A stretch of DNA of 64,000 bases from Phycisphaerales bacterium (GTDB lineage Bacteria; Planctomycetota; Phycisphaerae; Phycisphaerales; SM1A02). The position numbers and the translations under genes were made by a program. Shown one piece after another: positions 1-8,939 of this stretch. Within the stretch, counting starts at the first letter, position 1; each line of letters opens with the position of its first letter. The notes below the pieces were generated by a model. The model was not told the DNA's origin, made no database searches, and saw nothing but the letters and a program-made list of their open reading frames with translations. The stretch spans positions 1 through 64,000 of the forward strand of contig JASMLR010000004.1 in NCBI GenBank assembly GCA_030748575.1. Reading direction: 5' to 3'.

Positions 1-52
1 TCGTACTTTGCGCAGCAATGACCGAAGGAGGAGTGGGTCAGGGGCTGTGTTG

Positions 53-97
53 CAATGTTTCTGGCCCCTCACCCTGTGATGGGGGCCAGGAACATTG
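53..97 (-). terminator. Hairpin downstream of tmRNA
   Basis: Long inverted repeat of about 16 bp with one mismatch. The arms begin CAATGTT and end AACATTG, with a CTGGCCCC/GGGGCCAG core and a loop of about 12 nt. It lies 12 bases past the 3' end of the tmRNA in the direction of transcription. No U-tract follows, so it may stop transcription or act as a 3' processing and stability structure. Confidence 0.6.
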
Positions 98-108
98 GAT
101 CTCAGTAA

Positions 109-448
109 TGGAGCCGGGGGGATTCGAACCCCCGTGCCGTGACGGTCGGTGTGCCGCGTCTACGTGTGTAGTTGCTGTTTACTCTCGCCCCGCAGGACGG
201 TGAGCAACGACCTTCCTGCGGGCCATGACAGACAAATGTCTCACTTCGCCGAGGCCTGTCAGCCCATTGAAGCCAGTCCGATGCGTCGTTCAGTGTCCTA
301 TCGGACGTCAGTCACTGAACGTCGCGGTCAAGCCGCGAGTGCGTACTGCGTGTTGGCAGTTAAAGTGTTGCACCCTTGATAACGCGGTTGGATGCGCCGC
401 GACACGCAACGACATACGTTCCCCGCCCGGTCGATGCCAGTCGGCCCC
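109..448 (-). ncRNA. ssrA: tmRNA (transfer-messenger RNA), one-piece
   Basis: Rescues stalled ribosomes together with SmpB and tags the unfinished protein for proteolysis. On the minus strand the 5' end GGGGCCG pairs with the 3' end CGGCTCC, a 7-bp acceptor stem with a G3-U70 pair, the alanyl-tRNA synthetase identity element. The T-arm GGGGG-TTCGAAT-CCCCC is intact and the discriminator base is A. The 3' CCA is not encoded (TTA follows), so it must be added afterwards. The tag frame runs from 357 to 328: GCC AAC ACG CAG TAC GCA CTC GCG GCT TGA, giving ANTQYALAA. The hydrophobic ALAA end is the usual ClpXP-type degron. At 340 nt the length is normal for a one-piece tmRNA. Confidence 0.96.
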
Positions 449-736
449 GATGGGTGGTGACGTGTGTGGCTGATTCGGACCCCGGCCGACAACGTCGGGG
501 GGCCGGAAACACGTGCACCGGGTTGAGAAAGAGCGGCGGACGGATGTCCGAGGGTGGATTCTACCTCGCGTGTCGAGCCGAGGCGCGTACATACGCCCGC
601 TTCGCTGCGGACTGTGGGCGATCACGCAAAAAACTGATGTTTCTGCTCATAGATAGCGGGGTTGGCCACTACGTTGAGTGACGCGGCAGGGTGCTTTCGC
701 CCTGCTTGGTCAGGGACATCCTCAGAAAGCACAGAT
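449..736. other. Intergenic region upstream of tmRNA and the C25 protease
   Basis: Divergent spacer that should hold the ssrA promoter (minus) and the protease promoter (plus). A short palindrome, CCGAC-AAC-GTCGG, lies inside a GC-rich stretch near 486-498. I see no convincing -35/-10 pair on either strand and no credible coding sequence; the short open frames here look random. Confidence 0.5.
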
Positions 737-2995
737 ATGCGAAGACGAAACAACCGCCCGGTACAGGCGGCAGTGAAGAACACGATCATGGCGGCCGCGG
801 CTGCGGCGATGCTGAGCACGGCGGCTAATGGGGCGAGCCGCGAGTGGATCGGCTTCGACAATCAGCCTGCGGGCACGGCACCGTCCATCACGCTGCTGAC
901 TGAGCAGAGTTCAGCCACTGAATCTGTCTTTGAGGTCAAGGTGCACGGCATGTGGCTGACGGCGATGGATGTGCCGGGCCAGGATGGCCCGATGCACGCG
1001 CTGGAACTGCCTGGCACAGGCGCCATGGCCACCGATGCGCTTGGCTTGCCCGAACTCCCGGGCGTTGCGCTCAATGTGGCATGCACCGTGGGAGGTGTGC
1101 AGGGGGAGCCGCCCAATGTGGACATTCAGGTCACTCCGATGAGCCAGGTGGAGCTCTCAGGCATTCGCGTGTACCCACGTCAGGCCAACGATGCGACCGA
1201 CGAGACCGGTGGCGACGGAGATCAGACCTTCTATTACAACGAAAGTTTCTACCAAACGTCCGACGATCCCTTTCCGACGGCGGCTGCTCGTGCACTCGGT
1301 GGGTATCGAAAGGTGCGCGGCATCGGATCCATCGGGACGGTCGTGACGTGCTTACGCTGCCAGCCAGCCACTGAGAGGTTGTTGGTTGAGACGGCGTTTC
1401 TCGTGCGTGTGCAGATGACGGGGTCGCCGCTTGAGCACCTGTCCATCCGACCCAGCAGGGCTACGTTTCTTGGTGAGATGTACCACAACGCGTCCCTCCT
1501 CTGGGAGTTGCAACTCGCGACGCTCAATTTGGGTGCGGACGAGGGGGACTACCTCATCGTGACGCCCGACCAGTACCGTGATGAGTTGCTGCCGCTCATC
1601 CGACAGAAGACGGAGCGTGGCTTGCGTGTGCGGGTCATCATCACGTCCTCGCTCGGCACCGGTTTCGACGCCGCCGACGTCAAGGCCGCGATCGCTGACT
1701 GGTACGACACTTGCGATAACCACGACGAGTGCTACGTCCTGCTGATCGGCGATCTCGATGAGATGCCGATGCATGAGGATCCGCTGAATGACCTGCCTTC
1801 CGATCACTACTACGTCTGCCTGAATGACGAACTCGAGCCGGATTGTCCCATCGGCCGGTACTCCTGTGATTCCGAGACCGACCTCGCCCAGCAAATCGCC
1901 AAAACGATCGCCTATTCGGAAAATCCGATCGCTGGGTCTGAGCACTACAGCCGCGGCTTGCTCGCTGCGCACAAACAGCAGAGCAAAGAGTACGTGGAGT
2001 GCATCGAAGACATTGAGGATCAGGTGTACCTTGCGCTCCAGCCAGAATTCACGATGTACTCGGGACGTGAGACCGGATCGACCGTGGCCAATGTGGTGGA
2101 TGACATCAACAACACTCACTACGGACTCGTCATGTACCGAGGACACGGGTGGAAGATCAAGTGGGGCGACAATTGGAATACGCAAAACGATGAACTGTGG
2201 GACACCGACGTCGCGGGTCTCAGCAACGGCGCGTACACGCCGATTGTCGTCTCGGTGGCGTGTGGCAACAGTGCCATGCAACTCGAAGACGACTGCATCG
2301 GGGAAGTCTGGATGGAGCGGGATGAGCACGGGGCCGTCGCGCACATTGGGTCGACCCGGTCAAGCAAAACAGTGCCGAACCACGACTTTGCACGCATGTT
2401 TCAGTACTTCTACTGGACCGACTCCAATTTTGCGTTGGGACTGCTCATGCAGGGATCCTGGGAGTTTGCTTGGCTGAGCAATGGATGTTCCGATGATGCG
2501 GCGAAGAACATTTACATGTGCCAACTCCTCGGTGATCCAGAACTCCGTCCATGGATCCATGCGCCGATCGGCCTCAGCATCATCGACATGCCCGTGTTCC
2601 ATGAAGGGTTTCACTTGTACTCCGTCAATGTCGCTGCAGACCGGGCGCTGGATCTCGACGATGTCATTGTCGTGGCGGTGGTCAACGGTGAGATCCGGCA
2701 GATGGCTCGGTGTGACGAGAGCGGCCGTGCTGACCTCGAGTTGAACCTTGAGCAGCAGGATGAGGTTGTCCTGCGGGCCCATACCGAACTGGCGTTCGCC
2801 TTGGATACCCGACGAGAGTCGGTGGTCGCGGCGTCATGCCCAGCCGATCTGGATGGCTCTGGCGCTGTGGACATCGATGACCTGCTTGCTGTGGTCGGCG
2901 GATGGAACACGGTCGAGGGTGACATCACCGGTGACGGGACGACCGATATCGAGGACGTTCTCGCAGTACTCGACGGTTTCGGCGAATGTCCTTGA
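737..2995 (+). CDS. Secreted gingipain-like cysteine protease (peptidase C25) with C-terminal dockerin-like domain
   Basis: Predicted extracellular cysteine endopeptidase, 752 aa. The frame is open back to 662, but ATG 737 gives a standard signal peptide: three arginines, an Ala-rich core and a small-residue cleavage site near NGA-SRE. The middle carries the C25 pattern: YLIVTPDQY, then VLLIGDLDEMP, then RGHGW with the likely catalytic His (about residue 470), then VACGN with the likely nucleophile Cys (about 509). The last 55 residues, CPADLDGSGAVDIDDLL followed by a second GDGTTDIEDVL loop, form a paired EF-hand-like dockerin repeat. In this group that domain is probably a sorting or attachment module rather than a cellulosome part (inference). 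It stands alone and is followed by a hairpin. Substrate unknown. Confidence 0.85.
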   Translation: MRRRNNRPVQAAVKNTIMAAAAAAMLSTAANGASREWIGFDNQPAGTAPSITLLTEQSSATESVFEVKVHGMWLTAMDVPGQDGPMHALELPGTGAMATDALGLPELPGVALNVACTVGGVQGEPPNVDIQVTPMSQVELSGIRVYPRQANDATDETGGDGDQTFYYNESFYQTSDDPFPTAAARALGGYRKVRGIGSIGTVVTCLRCQPATERLLVETAFLVRVQMTGSPLEHLSIRPSRATFLGEMYHNASLLWELQLATLNLGADEGDYLIVTPDQYRDELLPLIRQKTERGLRVRVIITSSLGTGFDAADVKAAIADWYDTCDNHDECYVLLIGDLDEMPMHEDPLNDLPSDHYYVCLNDELEPDCPIGRYSCDSETDLAQQIAKTIAYSENPIAGSEHYSRGLLAAHKQQSKEYVECIEDIEDQVYLALQPEFTMYSGRETGSTVANVVDDINNTHYGLVMYRGHGWKIKWGDNWNTQNDELWDTDVAGLSNGAYTPIVVSVACGNSAMQLEDDCIGEVWMERDEHGAVAHIGSTRSSKTVPNHDFARMFQYFYWTDSNFALGLLMQGSWEFAWLSNGCSDDAAKNIYMCQLLGDPELRPWIHAPIGLSIIDMPVFHEGFHLYSVNVAADRALDLDDVIVVAVVNGEIRQMARCDESGRADLELNLEQQDEVVLRAHTELAFALDTRRESVVAASCPADLDGSGAVDIDDLLAVVGGWNTVEGDITGDGTTDIEDVLAVLDGFGECP

Positions 2996-3024
2996 GCCGA
3001 CGCAACCATTGACGCGAAACAAGG

Positions 3025-3053
3025 GCGGGCTTGTCTTTGACAGTCTCGCCCGC
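3025..3053 (+). terminator. Possible terminator after the C25 protease
   Basis: GCGGGC and GCCCGC arms enclose an inner GTC-TTT-GAC hairpin, 29 bases after the protease stop codon. There is no clear T-tract. The rest of the gap to 3256 shows no supportable gene. Confidence 0.4.
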
Positions 3054-3256
3054 CGCGCTGTCGCGTCAGACTCTCCGCCATGCGAGTCATCGCGCGGTCA
3101 TGAAGAAGACAATCGTCATGCCGATGAGGATTCGGCCTGCCGGTGCAATTCCGCCGAGCAATTCACCGACTGCTGCCGAGATCGATCATCCCAGAATGAT
3201 GGCGGTGGACACGGCTGCGTGTTGCGGGCAGCCCCGGACCTCCAGCACGGGAACGC

Positions 3257-3874
3257 TCATCCGAATGGGTTGCCGATCTTGCCTCGTGCTGCGGGAATGA
3301 TCTCATTGAGCACGTTCATCAGAATCTCACCAGGCAGGCCGACGGCGTCGACCTCACTGATGAGCGAGGCATCGTAGAACTCGAGCACCCGAGCGGTTTC
3401 CTCGTGGTACACCTGGAGGCGGCGTCGAATGACGGCTTCATCCGCGTCGTCCGGGCGGTTGGAGTGCTCGGCCCGCTTCTTCATGCGGGTCACCAAGGCA
3501 TCGGTGTCGAGGCAGACCAGATGAACGACACGGAGCACGTCAATGTACTCGTCGATCATCCCCGCCTGCGCGGCGCTTCGAGGAATGCCGTCGAGGACGA
3601 GCAGGTCGGTGTCGGGCCGGTACTGGTTCGTGTCAATGAGTCCCTGAACATACTGCCGCCAGAGACGCACGGTGAGGTCGTCCGGGACGAGTAGCCCTTG
3701 CGTGGAGTAGCTCAGAAACTTCTGCCCGAGTTCGCTCTCACGGTCCAGACCGCGGAACATGTCGCCGGTCGCCAGATGGACGAATCCGGGAATGGTGCCG
3801 AGGATCGCGCCCTGCGTGCCCTTGCCCACCCCGGGCTGGCCGAAGAGCAGTACGGTCTTGAGGGGGGTACTCAT
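3257..3874 (-). CDS. adk: Adenylate kinase, short form
   Basis: Catalyses ATP + AMP to 2 ADP in the cytoplasm. The open frame reaches 3937, but ATG 3874 places the P-loop GQPGVGKGT at residues 12-20, as in the family; 205 aa. Other signatures are the AMP-binding TGDMFR, DGIPRS (usually DGFPR, here F to I) and the Arg-rich stretch RPDDADEAVIRRRLQVY. The LID region is the short type, without the zinc-binding insert. A TATCCT box sits 9 bases before the ATG. It is transcribed divergently from recJ. A broader nucleoside monophosphate kinase is the only alternative. Confidence 0.88.
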   Translation of the reverse strand: MSTPLKTVLLFGQPGVGKGTQGAILGTIPGFVHLATGDMFRGLDRESELGQKFLSYSTQGLLVPDDLTVRLWRQYVQGLIDTNQYRPDTDLLVLDGIPRSAAQAGMIDEYIDVLRVVHLVCLDTDALVTRMKKRAEHSNRPDDADEAVIRRRLQVYHEETARVLEFYDASLISEVDAVGLPGEILMNVLNEIIPAARGKIGNPFG

Positions 3875-3883
3875 GAGGCGGGC

Positions 3884-3889
3884 AGGATA
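3884..3889 (-). promoter_or_regulatory. Putative -10 box of adk (near-leaderless)
   Basis: TATCCT on the minus strand, 9 bases before the adk ATG, with no Shine-Dalgarno sequence between. It is one of a set of similarly placed TANNNT boxes in this window. Confidence 0.45.
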
Positions 3890-3956
3890 GGGAATCGGAC
3901 CCGACCGGGTGTGATTTGAAGGCGGCGGGGAAGGCAAAGATGGGTGCCGGCGGTGC

Positions 3957-3962
3957 TACGCT
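3957..3962 (+). promoter_or_regulatory. Putative -10 box of recJ (leaderless)
   Basis: TACGCT, 6 bases before the recJ ATG. The TACGCTTCG context is repeated exactly in front of ruvA (55091). Initiation about 7 bases downstream would fall on the start codon. Confidence 0.5.
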
Positions 3963-3968
3963 TCGCAG

Positions 3969-5681
3969 ATGCGTGGAATCACAAGCCGATGGGTACCTCG
4001 GAGCGAGTTCAAGGCCGAAGGATCGCTGCTGGATCGCGTGCTCGCCGCCCGCGGCGTGACCCGGCAAACCGCTCGAGCGGAGTTTCTGCAGCCCCTTGAG
4101 GCCCAGCTGCATCCTGCCGGGGCCCTGCCGGGCGTGGACGCGGCCGCCACTCGGCTCCTGGAGGCCATCGACGCAGGCGAGACCATCGGGATCTATGGCG
4201 ACTACGACGTGGACGGCGTGACGGCGACCGCCACGCTGGTCCGCGTCCTTCGAGCGATCGCGCCGAAAGCACGCGTCGAAACCTACATCCCGGACCGTCG
4301 CGCGGAGGGCTTCGGCATGCACGCCGAGGCCGTTCGCCTGCTCCGCCGCCGCGGGGTCGATGTGTTGGTCACGGTCGACTGTGGCATCGCTTCCGAGGCC
4401 GCGCACGCCGTATGTCACGAGGTCGGCATGGATCTCATCATCACGGACCACCATCCACTTGGCTCGCATCCGATTCCGGATGTCACGGCGGTGGTACACC
4501 CCGGGCTCCCGGGCAGCGACTATCCGTGGCCCATTCTCAGTGGTTCAGCCGTGGCCTGGAAACTCGCGCGGCATCTCGTGTCGAAGGTTGAAGGGTCCGA
4601 TGCGCTAAGCGACGCGATGCGGGGGGTGCTTCAGGACACGCTGTGTCTGGCCGGCATGGGCGTCATTGCAGACATCGTCCCGCTCGTCGGGGAGAATCGG
4701 CGGATCGCCGCCAAGGCACTGCGGTTCATGCGGGAGTGCACCATTCCCGGCGTCGCGGCCCTGATTCTGGAGTGTGTCAAGCCCGGCGAGTCCATTACAT
4801 CGGAGACCATCGGGTACCGGATCGGTCCCCGCATCAATGCGGCCGGCCGGCTCATTCATGCAGAGAAGGCCCTGAACCTCCTGTTGACCGACGATGACGC
4901 GGAGGCCAGAGCAGCGGCCAAGGAACTCACCGAGATCAACACCGAGCGACAGAAGCTTGTGCGGGCGATGACCGATCAGGCCAGCGAGCGGGTCGTGGCC
5001 GAGGGGTTGGACGGTCCCGACAAGCGGCTGATCATGCTTGCAGACGAATCCTGGCACATCGGGGTGGTGGGAATCGTGGCGGCGAAGCTGATGAATCGGT
5101 TTCACCGGCCCACCGTCCTGCTTGGACCAGCCGGGCCGGATGTGTATCGCGGCTCCGCACGCACCATCAGCGAGTATCCCCTGCATGAGGCGTTCGAGGC
5201 GTGCAGCCAGCACTTTGTCGGGCACGGGGGCCACGCCATGGCTGCCGGGTGCGTGGTGGCGACCGGCGATATCCCCGCAGCCACCGAGGCGATGCTTTCC
5301 CATGCCACCGCCAACCTGCCTCCTGAACACCTGACGCCGTCGCTTCAATACGACTGTGAGGTGACCCCCGAGGACCTGCAGATGGCGGAGGTTGCGTCGC
5401 TGGAGGCCTTGCAGCCGTGCGGCCGGGACAACGAGACGCCTCGCTTGCTCGTGCGTGGTCTGAAGGTCGAGCGGGCTCGGCCGGTGGGGGGCGGCGACAC
5501 GCTGCAGCTGCGGTTTCGTGGCGGCCGGGGCGTCTGGTTCTCCTACCCCAAGGGCACCGACGCTGATCCGGAGCGGCTTCCCCGCGGCGCGTTGATTGAT
5601 GTTGTCGCTGACGTGAAGGTCGACGCCTGGCAGGGGACTCCGTATGTCGATCTGAACATCAAGGACCTTCGGCGGCAATGA
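3969..5681 (+). CDS. recJ: Single-stranded-DNA-specific exonuclease RecJ
   Basis: 5'-3' single-strand DNA exonuclease of recombination and mismatch repair, cytoplasmic, 570 aa (typical length). DHH-family metal motifs are all visible: GDYDVDG (Asp78, Asp80, Asp82), VTVDCGI (Asp137) and ITDHH (160-162). The DHHA1 half carries the glycine-histidine block GHGGHAMAAGC. A C-terminal OB-type segment ends in VDLNIKDLRR. The ATG is unusually close to a TANNNT box and has no ribosome-binding site, which suggests a leaderless message. The 3' end overlaps the convergent CNNM gene by 23 bases. Confidence 0.95.
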   Translation: MRGITSRWVPRSEFKAEGSLLDRVLAARGVTRQTARAEFLQPLEAQLHPAGALPGVDAAATRLLEAIDAGETIGIYGDYDVDGVTATATLVRVLRAIAPKARVETYIPDRRAEGFGMHAEAVRLLRRRGVDVLVTVDCGIASEAAHAVCHEVGMDLIITDHHPLGSHPIPDVTAVVHPGLPGSDYPWPILSGSAVAWKLARHLVSKVEGSDALSDAMRGVLQDTLCLAGMGVIADIVPLVGENRRIAAKALRFMRECTIPGVAALILECVKPGESITSETIGYRIGPRINAAGRLIHAEKALNLLLTDDDAEARAAAKELTEINTERQKLVRAMTDQASERVVAEGLDGPDKRLIMLADESWHIGVVGIVAAKLMNRFHRPTVLLGPAGPDVYRGSARTISEYPLHEAFEACSQHFVGHGGHAMAAGCVVATGDIPAATEAMLSHATANLPPEHLTPSLQYDCEVTPEDLQMAEVASLEALQPCGRDNETPRLLVRGLKVERARPVGGGDTLQLRFRGGRGVWFSYPKGTDADPERLPRGALIDVVADVKVDAWQGTPYVDLNIKDLRRQ

Positions 5682-6636
5682 GCGGCGCAACGAGATCCTT
5701 GACCGTCACGATGCCGAGCGGCGGGCCGGCCGGCCCCTGCACCACGCCGATGGCCGCCTGATGGGACCGGAGGTCAAGCAGTGCTTCCGATGCCGGCGTG
5801 TCGGGGTTGAGCATGCGGGCATCGGTCGCGCAGTCCGTCAGTGGCTCGTCGGGCCGCGTGTACAGGGCGATGATGGACACGATCGATCGCACGCCGCCGT
5901 CGGTCTCCACGACCGGCATGCGCGACCAGCGTGAGTCGATGGCGGCGCGTCGCTCGTCGGGACTTGCCGCCGCGGCGATGGCGTGGACGTCGCGCCACGG
6001 CACCATGACGTCGCCGACCGTGCGATATCGCATCCGCAGCGCTCGGTCGAGCAGGGCAGTCTGGTTGACAGAGAGCACGCCGGCATCGACGCCTTCCTTG
6101 AGGAGATCGGACATTCGTTGCCGGGCCGTCAGACTCTCCGGGTCGCCCCCACGGACGAGCCGAGCCATCGCGCGGCCGAACCACTCGGTCAGCGGCGCGA
6201 CCAGCGTGACGGTCAGCAGCAGCTCCACGAGTCTCAGCGGACGGGCGAGCCTGTAACACCAGTCATCGCTTCGCGTGCGAAAGAGATCCTTTGGCAGAAC
6301 TTCGGCCAGGATGAGCAGCAGCGGAACCAGCAGGACGGTGTCGATGACGATGACGGCGATCGGACCGAAGCCCGAACCGTGCAGGAGCGTTGCAACACTC
6401 CACGTGCCCAATTGGTTGGCAGCGTTGGTGCCAATGAGAATGACGGCGAGCATCTTCTGAGGACGGCGAAGGAGCGATCCCAGAATGCGCGCCCGCCCGT
6501 CGCCCCGCCCGACCCGGAGTTCCAGCCGCACACGGTTGATCGAATACAGGCCCATCTCGAGCCCCGAAAACAAGGCGCTTCCGAGGATGCCGGCGCCCAA
6601 CGCACACAGCAGCAGGGTCAGTTCAAGGGAGGTCAT
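5659..6636 (-). CDS. CNNM/CorC-type membrane protein with CBS domains (second copy)
   Basis: Membrane protein of the CNNM (DUF21) family, 325 aa. These proteins are linked to magnesium or other divalent-cation export. The N-terminal half has the DUF21 signature: SALFSGLEMGLYSINRVRL, then GTNAANQLGTW, then LAEVLPKDLF. A cytoplasmic CBS pair follows (VGDVMVPWRDV to VTVKDLVAPL). It lacks the C-terminal CorC_HlyC domain of the upstream copy, so it is the shorter paralogue. Its ATG overlaps the previous stop by 4 bases (ATGA, 6633-6636), so the two are translationally coupled and may form heterodimers (inference). It is the last gene of the floA operon and overlaps the recJ 3' end. Confidence 0.85.
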   Translation of the reverse strand: MTSLELTLLLCALGAGILGSALFSGLEMGLYSINRVRLELRVGRGDGRARILGSLLRRPQKMLAVILIGTNAANQLGTWSVATLLHGSGFGPIAVIVIDTVLLVPLLLILAEVLPKDLFRTRSDDWCYRLARPLRLVELLLTVTLVAPLTEWFGRAMARLVRGGDPESLTARQRMSDLLKEGVDAGVLSVNQTALLDRALRMRYRTVGDVMVPWRDVHAIAAAASPDERRAAIDSRWSRMPVVETDGGVRSIVSIIALYTRPDEPLTDCATDARMLNPDTPASEALLDLRSHQAAIGVVQGPAGPPLGIVTVKDLVAPLIAAEGP

Positions 6637-7904
6637 GAGGCACCCTCCTCCGCAGAGACGATCGCGGTCTCCACGGCGCCCGCTGTGGCGTGGTGCACTT
6701 CAATGGTGATGTTCCCGATGATGACCTGATCGCCTGCCTCAGGAATTCTGCCGATTCGGCTGGTGACGAGTCCTCCGACGGTGCGGGCCCTGCCCGTGTC
6801 CACCTCCGGCCCGGCGATGGCGCCGAGCAGCCGATCGGCCGGGAAGTCGCCCGGAACAATCCACCGCCCGGGGCCCAGCGGTCGAGCCTTGGCCGCAGGG
6901 CGGGATGCGTCGTCGGCGATGTCACCAATCAGCGGTTCGATGAGGTCGTGCAGGGAGACGACGCCAGCGGTGCCGCCGAACTCGTCGACCACGACCGCGG
7001 TCTGGCGTTTGGATTGGCGCAGTACTTCGAGGGCGCGGCCGACCGTCGTGACTTCCGGAATATACGTGCCGGTTCGAAGCAGCGGTTCAATCGGGCCAGA
7101 GGCGCGAAGCCAGTCCTTGACGTGCAGGAAGCCGGCGATGTCGTCGAGGTCGCGCCGATACACCGGAATTCGCATGTAGCCGTGCGCTTGGATGGTCGCC
7201 CGAATGTCGTCCTCTGTTGCGTCCAGTTGGATGCCGACCATACGGGTACGGGGCGTCATGACGTCGGACACGGGCGTGTGGTCCAGTGCGATCACGTCGG
7301 CGAGCAGCCGCTGCTCCGCCGCATCCACCAGACCTTCCGAGCCCGACGCGGCGATGAGTTCGTCCAGTTCCCCCAGCGAGAGTTGCTCGACCGGCTGCGG
7401 CGGCGTCGCGAGCCTTGAAAGTGGTTGAATGAGGAGCAGATCAAGGACGGTACTGATCGGAAGCAGGAGGCGATGGACTGCGAGGAGCGGCGGGCCGACC
7501 AGGCGGGATGCGCCCACGGTCCGCGCCGACGCAACCATCTTCGGGGCGACTTCAGCAAACAGCACGATGGCGAGCAGTGCGGCGATCGGGATCGCTGCTG
7601 CGCCGATGGCGCCCCAGGGCTGATGCCAGGCCAATACGGACACCAGCGCGAAGTACAGAACGTTCGTCACCATGTTTCCGAGCAGCAGCGTGATGAGGAT
7701 CGACCTCGGCGCTCGGAGCAGTTGCAGCGCGGCGCATCGATCGCCCGCGGCCGAAGCAAGGTCAATGCGATCGCGTGCTGACAGGCCAAACAGTGCCGTT
7801 TCAGAGCCGCTGAAGAACGCGCTGCCCGCCAGCAGGCAGGGCAGTGCCACCGCAAGCCCAGTATGGAGGGCCGTCCAGGTCGCCGGATTGGTCGGGTCGC
7901 TCAC
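6633..7904 (-). CDS. CNNM/CorC-type membrane protein, full length (CNNM + CBS pair + CorC_HlyC)
   Basis: Predicted divalent-cation transporter or exporter, inner membrane, 423 aa. DUF21 domain: SAFFSGSETALFGLSARDR, GNMVTNVLYF, LFAEVAPKMVA, with about four membrane segments to residue 160. CBS pair: VSDVMTPRTRMVGI and the second repeat with VVVDEFGGTAGVVSLHDLIE. The C-terminal CorC_HlyC domain ends near VGGLVTSRIGRIPEAGDQV. It sits 15 bases after floA on the same strand and overlaps the shorter paralogue by 4 bases. Two adjacent CNNM paralogues of unequal length are common in bacteria, but joining them to floA and nfeD is less so. Confidence 0.87.
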   Translation of the reverse strand: MSDPTNPATWTALHTGLAVALPCLLAGSAFFSGSETALFGLSARDRIDLASAAGDRCAALQLLRAPRSILITLLLGNMVTNVLYFALVSVLAWHQPWGAIGAAAIPIAALLAIVLFAEVAPKMVASARTVGASRLVGPPLLAVHRLLLPISTVLDLLLIQPLSRLATPPQPVEQLSLGELDELIAASGSEGLVDAAEQRLLADVIALDHTPVSDVMTPRTRMVGIQLDATEDDIRATIQAHGYMRIPVYRRDLDDIAGFLHVKDWLRASGPIEPLLRTGTYIPEVTTVGRALEVLRQSKRQTAVVVDEFGGTAGVVSLHDLIEPLIGDIADDASRPAAKARPLGPGRWIVPGDFPADRLLGAIAGPEVDTGRARTVGGLVTSRIGRIPEAGDQVIIGNITIEVHHATAGAVETAIVSAEEGAS

Positions 7905-7919
7905 CGCAGTTGCGAGGGA

Positions 7920-8939
7920 TCAGGCCTCGCCCTTGTCTCCACCTTCCCCGGCGATGGACGAACGCATGTCCGTATCGGCGACGAGGTTTTTCATCCGGTA
8001 GTAGTCCATGATGCCGAGGTTGCCGCTGCGGAACGAATCTGCCATTGCTTTGGGCACTTCGGCCTCCGCAAGCACGACCAGCGCGCGGTTCTTCTGCACT
8101 TCAGCCTTCTGTTCGGCTTCCTGAGCCACAGCCATCGCGCGTCGCTGCTCCGCCGTCGCCTGGTATCGCTTGGTGTCCGCCGCGGCCTGATCGGCCTGGA
8201 GCCTCGCGCCAATGTTCTCGCCGACGTCGATGTCGGCGATGTCGATGGAGAGAATCTCATACGCCGTGCCCGCGTCGAGGCCCTTCTCAAGCACCGTTCG
8301 GGAAATGTCATCGGGATTCTCGAGCACGGCGAGGTGATTTGCCGCCGAACCGATGGTCGAAACGATGCCTTCGCCGACACGGGCGATGATCGTCTCTTCC
8401 GTTGCACCTCCGACAAGTCGCTCGATGTTTGTTCGGACCGTGACCCGCGCCCGGGCGCACAGCTTGATCCCGTCCTTGGCGACGGCATCGATCGTCGAGC
8501 GGCTTCCCTCGACGCTTGGGCAGTCGATGACCTTGGGATTGACGCTTGTGCGGACCGCTTCCAGGATGTCGCGGCCAGCAAGGTCAATGGCGGTTGCGAC
8601 GCCCCAGTCCAGATCGATTCGCGCCTTGCCCGCGGCAATGACGGCACGCGTCACGGCTGTCACATGGCCACCGGCGAGATAGTGCGACTCCAACTGAGCG
8701 GTCGTGAGCTCGATGCCCGCTTTCTTGGCCGTGATGCGATTCTCGACGATCAGCTTCGGCTTGACCTTTCTGAACCGCATCATGATCAGATCGATGAATC
8801 GGACGCGGGCGCCAGAGATCCATGCCTGCAACCAGAGGCCGAAGTACTGGAAGACGAAGAGAAAGACGATCAGCAGGATGACGCCACCGACGACGATGGC
8901 TCCAATCCAGATCGGGTCCATGGCGAGTGTGGTGGTCAT
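7920..8939 (-). CDS. floA: Flotillin-like protein FloA
   Basis: Scaffold protein of bacterial functional membrane microdomains, 339 aa (FloA is usually about 330). A membrane-inserting hydrophobic segment near residues 11-33 ([19 protein letters not shown]) is followed by the SPFH/YqfA core: [37 protein letters not shown], and the [19 protein letters not shown] motif. A charged Ala/Glu coiled-coil stretch follows ([19 protein letters not shown], then [13 protein letters not shown]). It ends [18 protein letters not shown], as in the family. The ATG overlaps the stop of the short NfeD gene, its usual partner. Confidence 0.95.
   Translation of the reverse strand: MTTTLAMDPIWIGAIVVGGVILLIVFLFVFQYFGLWLQAWISGARVRFIDLIMMRFRKVKPKLIVENRITAKKAGIELTTAQLESHYLAGGHVTAVTRAVIAAGKARIDLDWGVATAIDLAGRDILEAVRTSVNPKVIDCPSVEGSRSTIDAVAKDGIKLCARARVTVRTNIERLVGGATEETIIARVGEGIVSTIGSAANHLAVLENPDDISRTVLEKGLDAGTAYEILSIDIADIDVGENIGARLQADQAAADTKRYQATAEQRRAMAVAQEAEQKAEVQKNRALVVLAEAEVPKAMADSFRSGNLGIMDYYRMKNLVADTDMRSSIAGEGGDKGEA

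Noticed and set aside
1352-2344. Minus-strand open frame (330 codons) inside the C25 protease
   Set aside because: Antisense shadow in GC-rich DNA. The plus-strand frame has signal peptide, active site and dockerin end.
3054-3256. Short plus-strand open frames between the C25 protease and adk
   Set aside because: No ribosome-binding site, no recognisable domain, and biased composition. Treated as non-coding.
4605-5690. Minus-strand open frame (361 codons) over recJ
   Set aside because: Gly/Arg/His-rich composition typical of an antisense shadow, with the DHH-family gene clear on the other strand.
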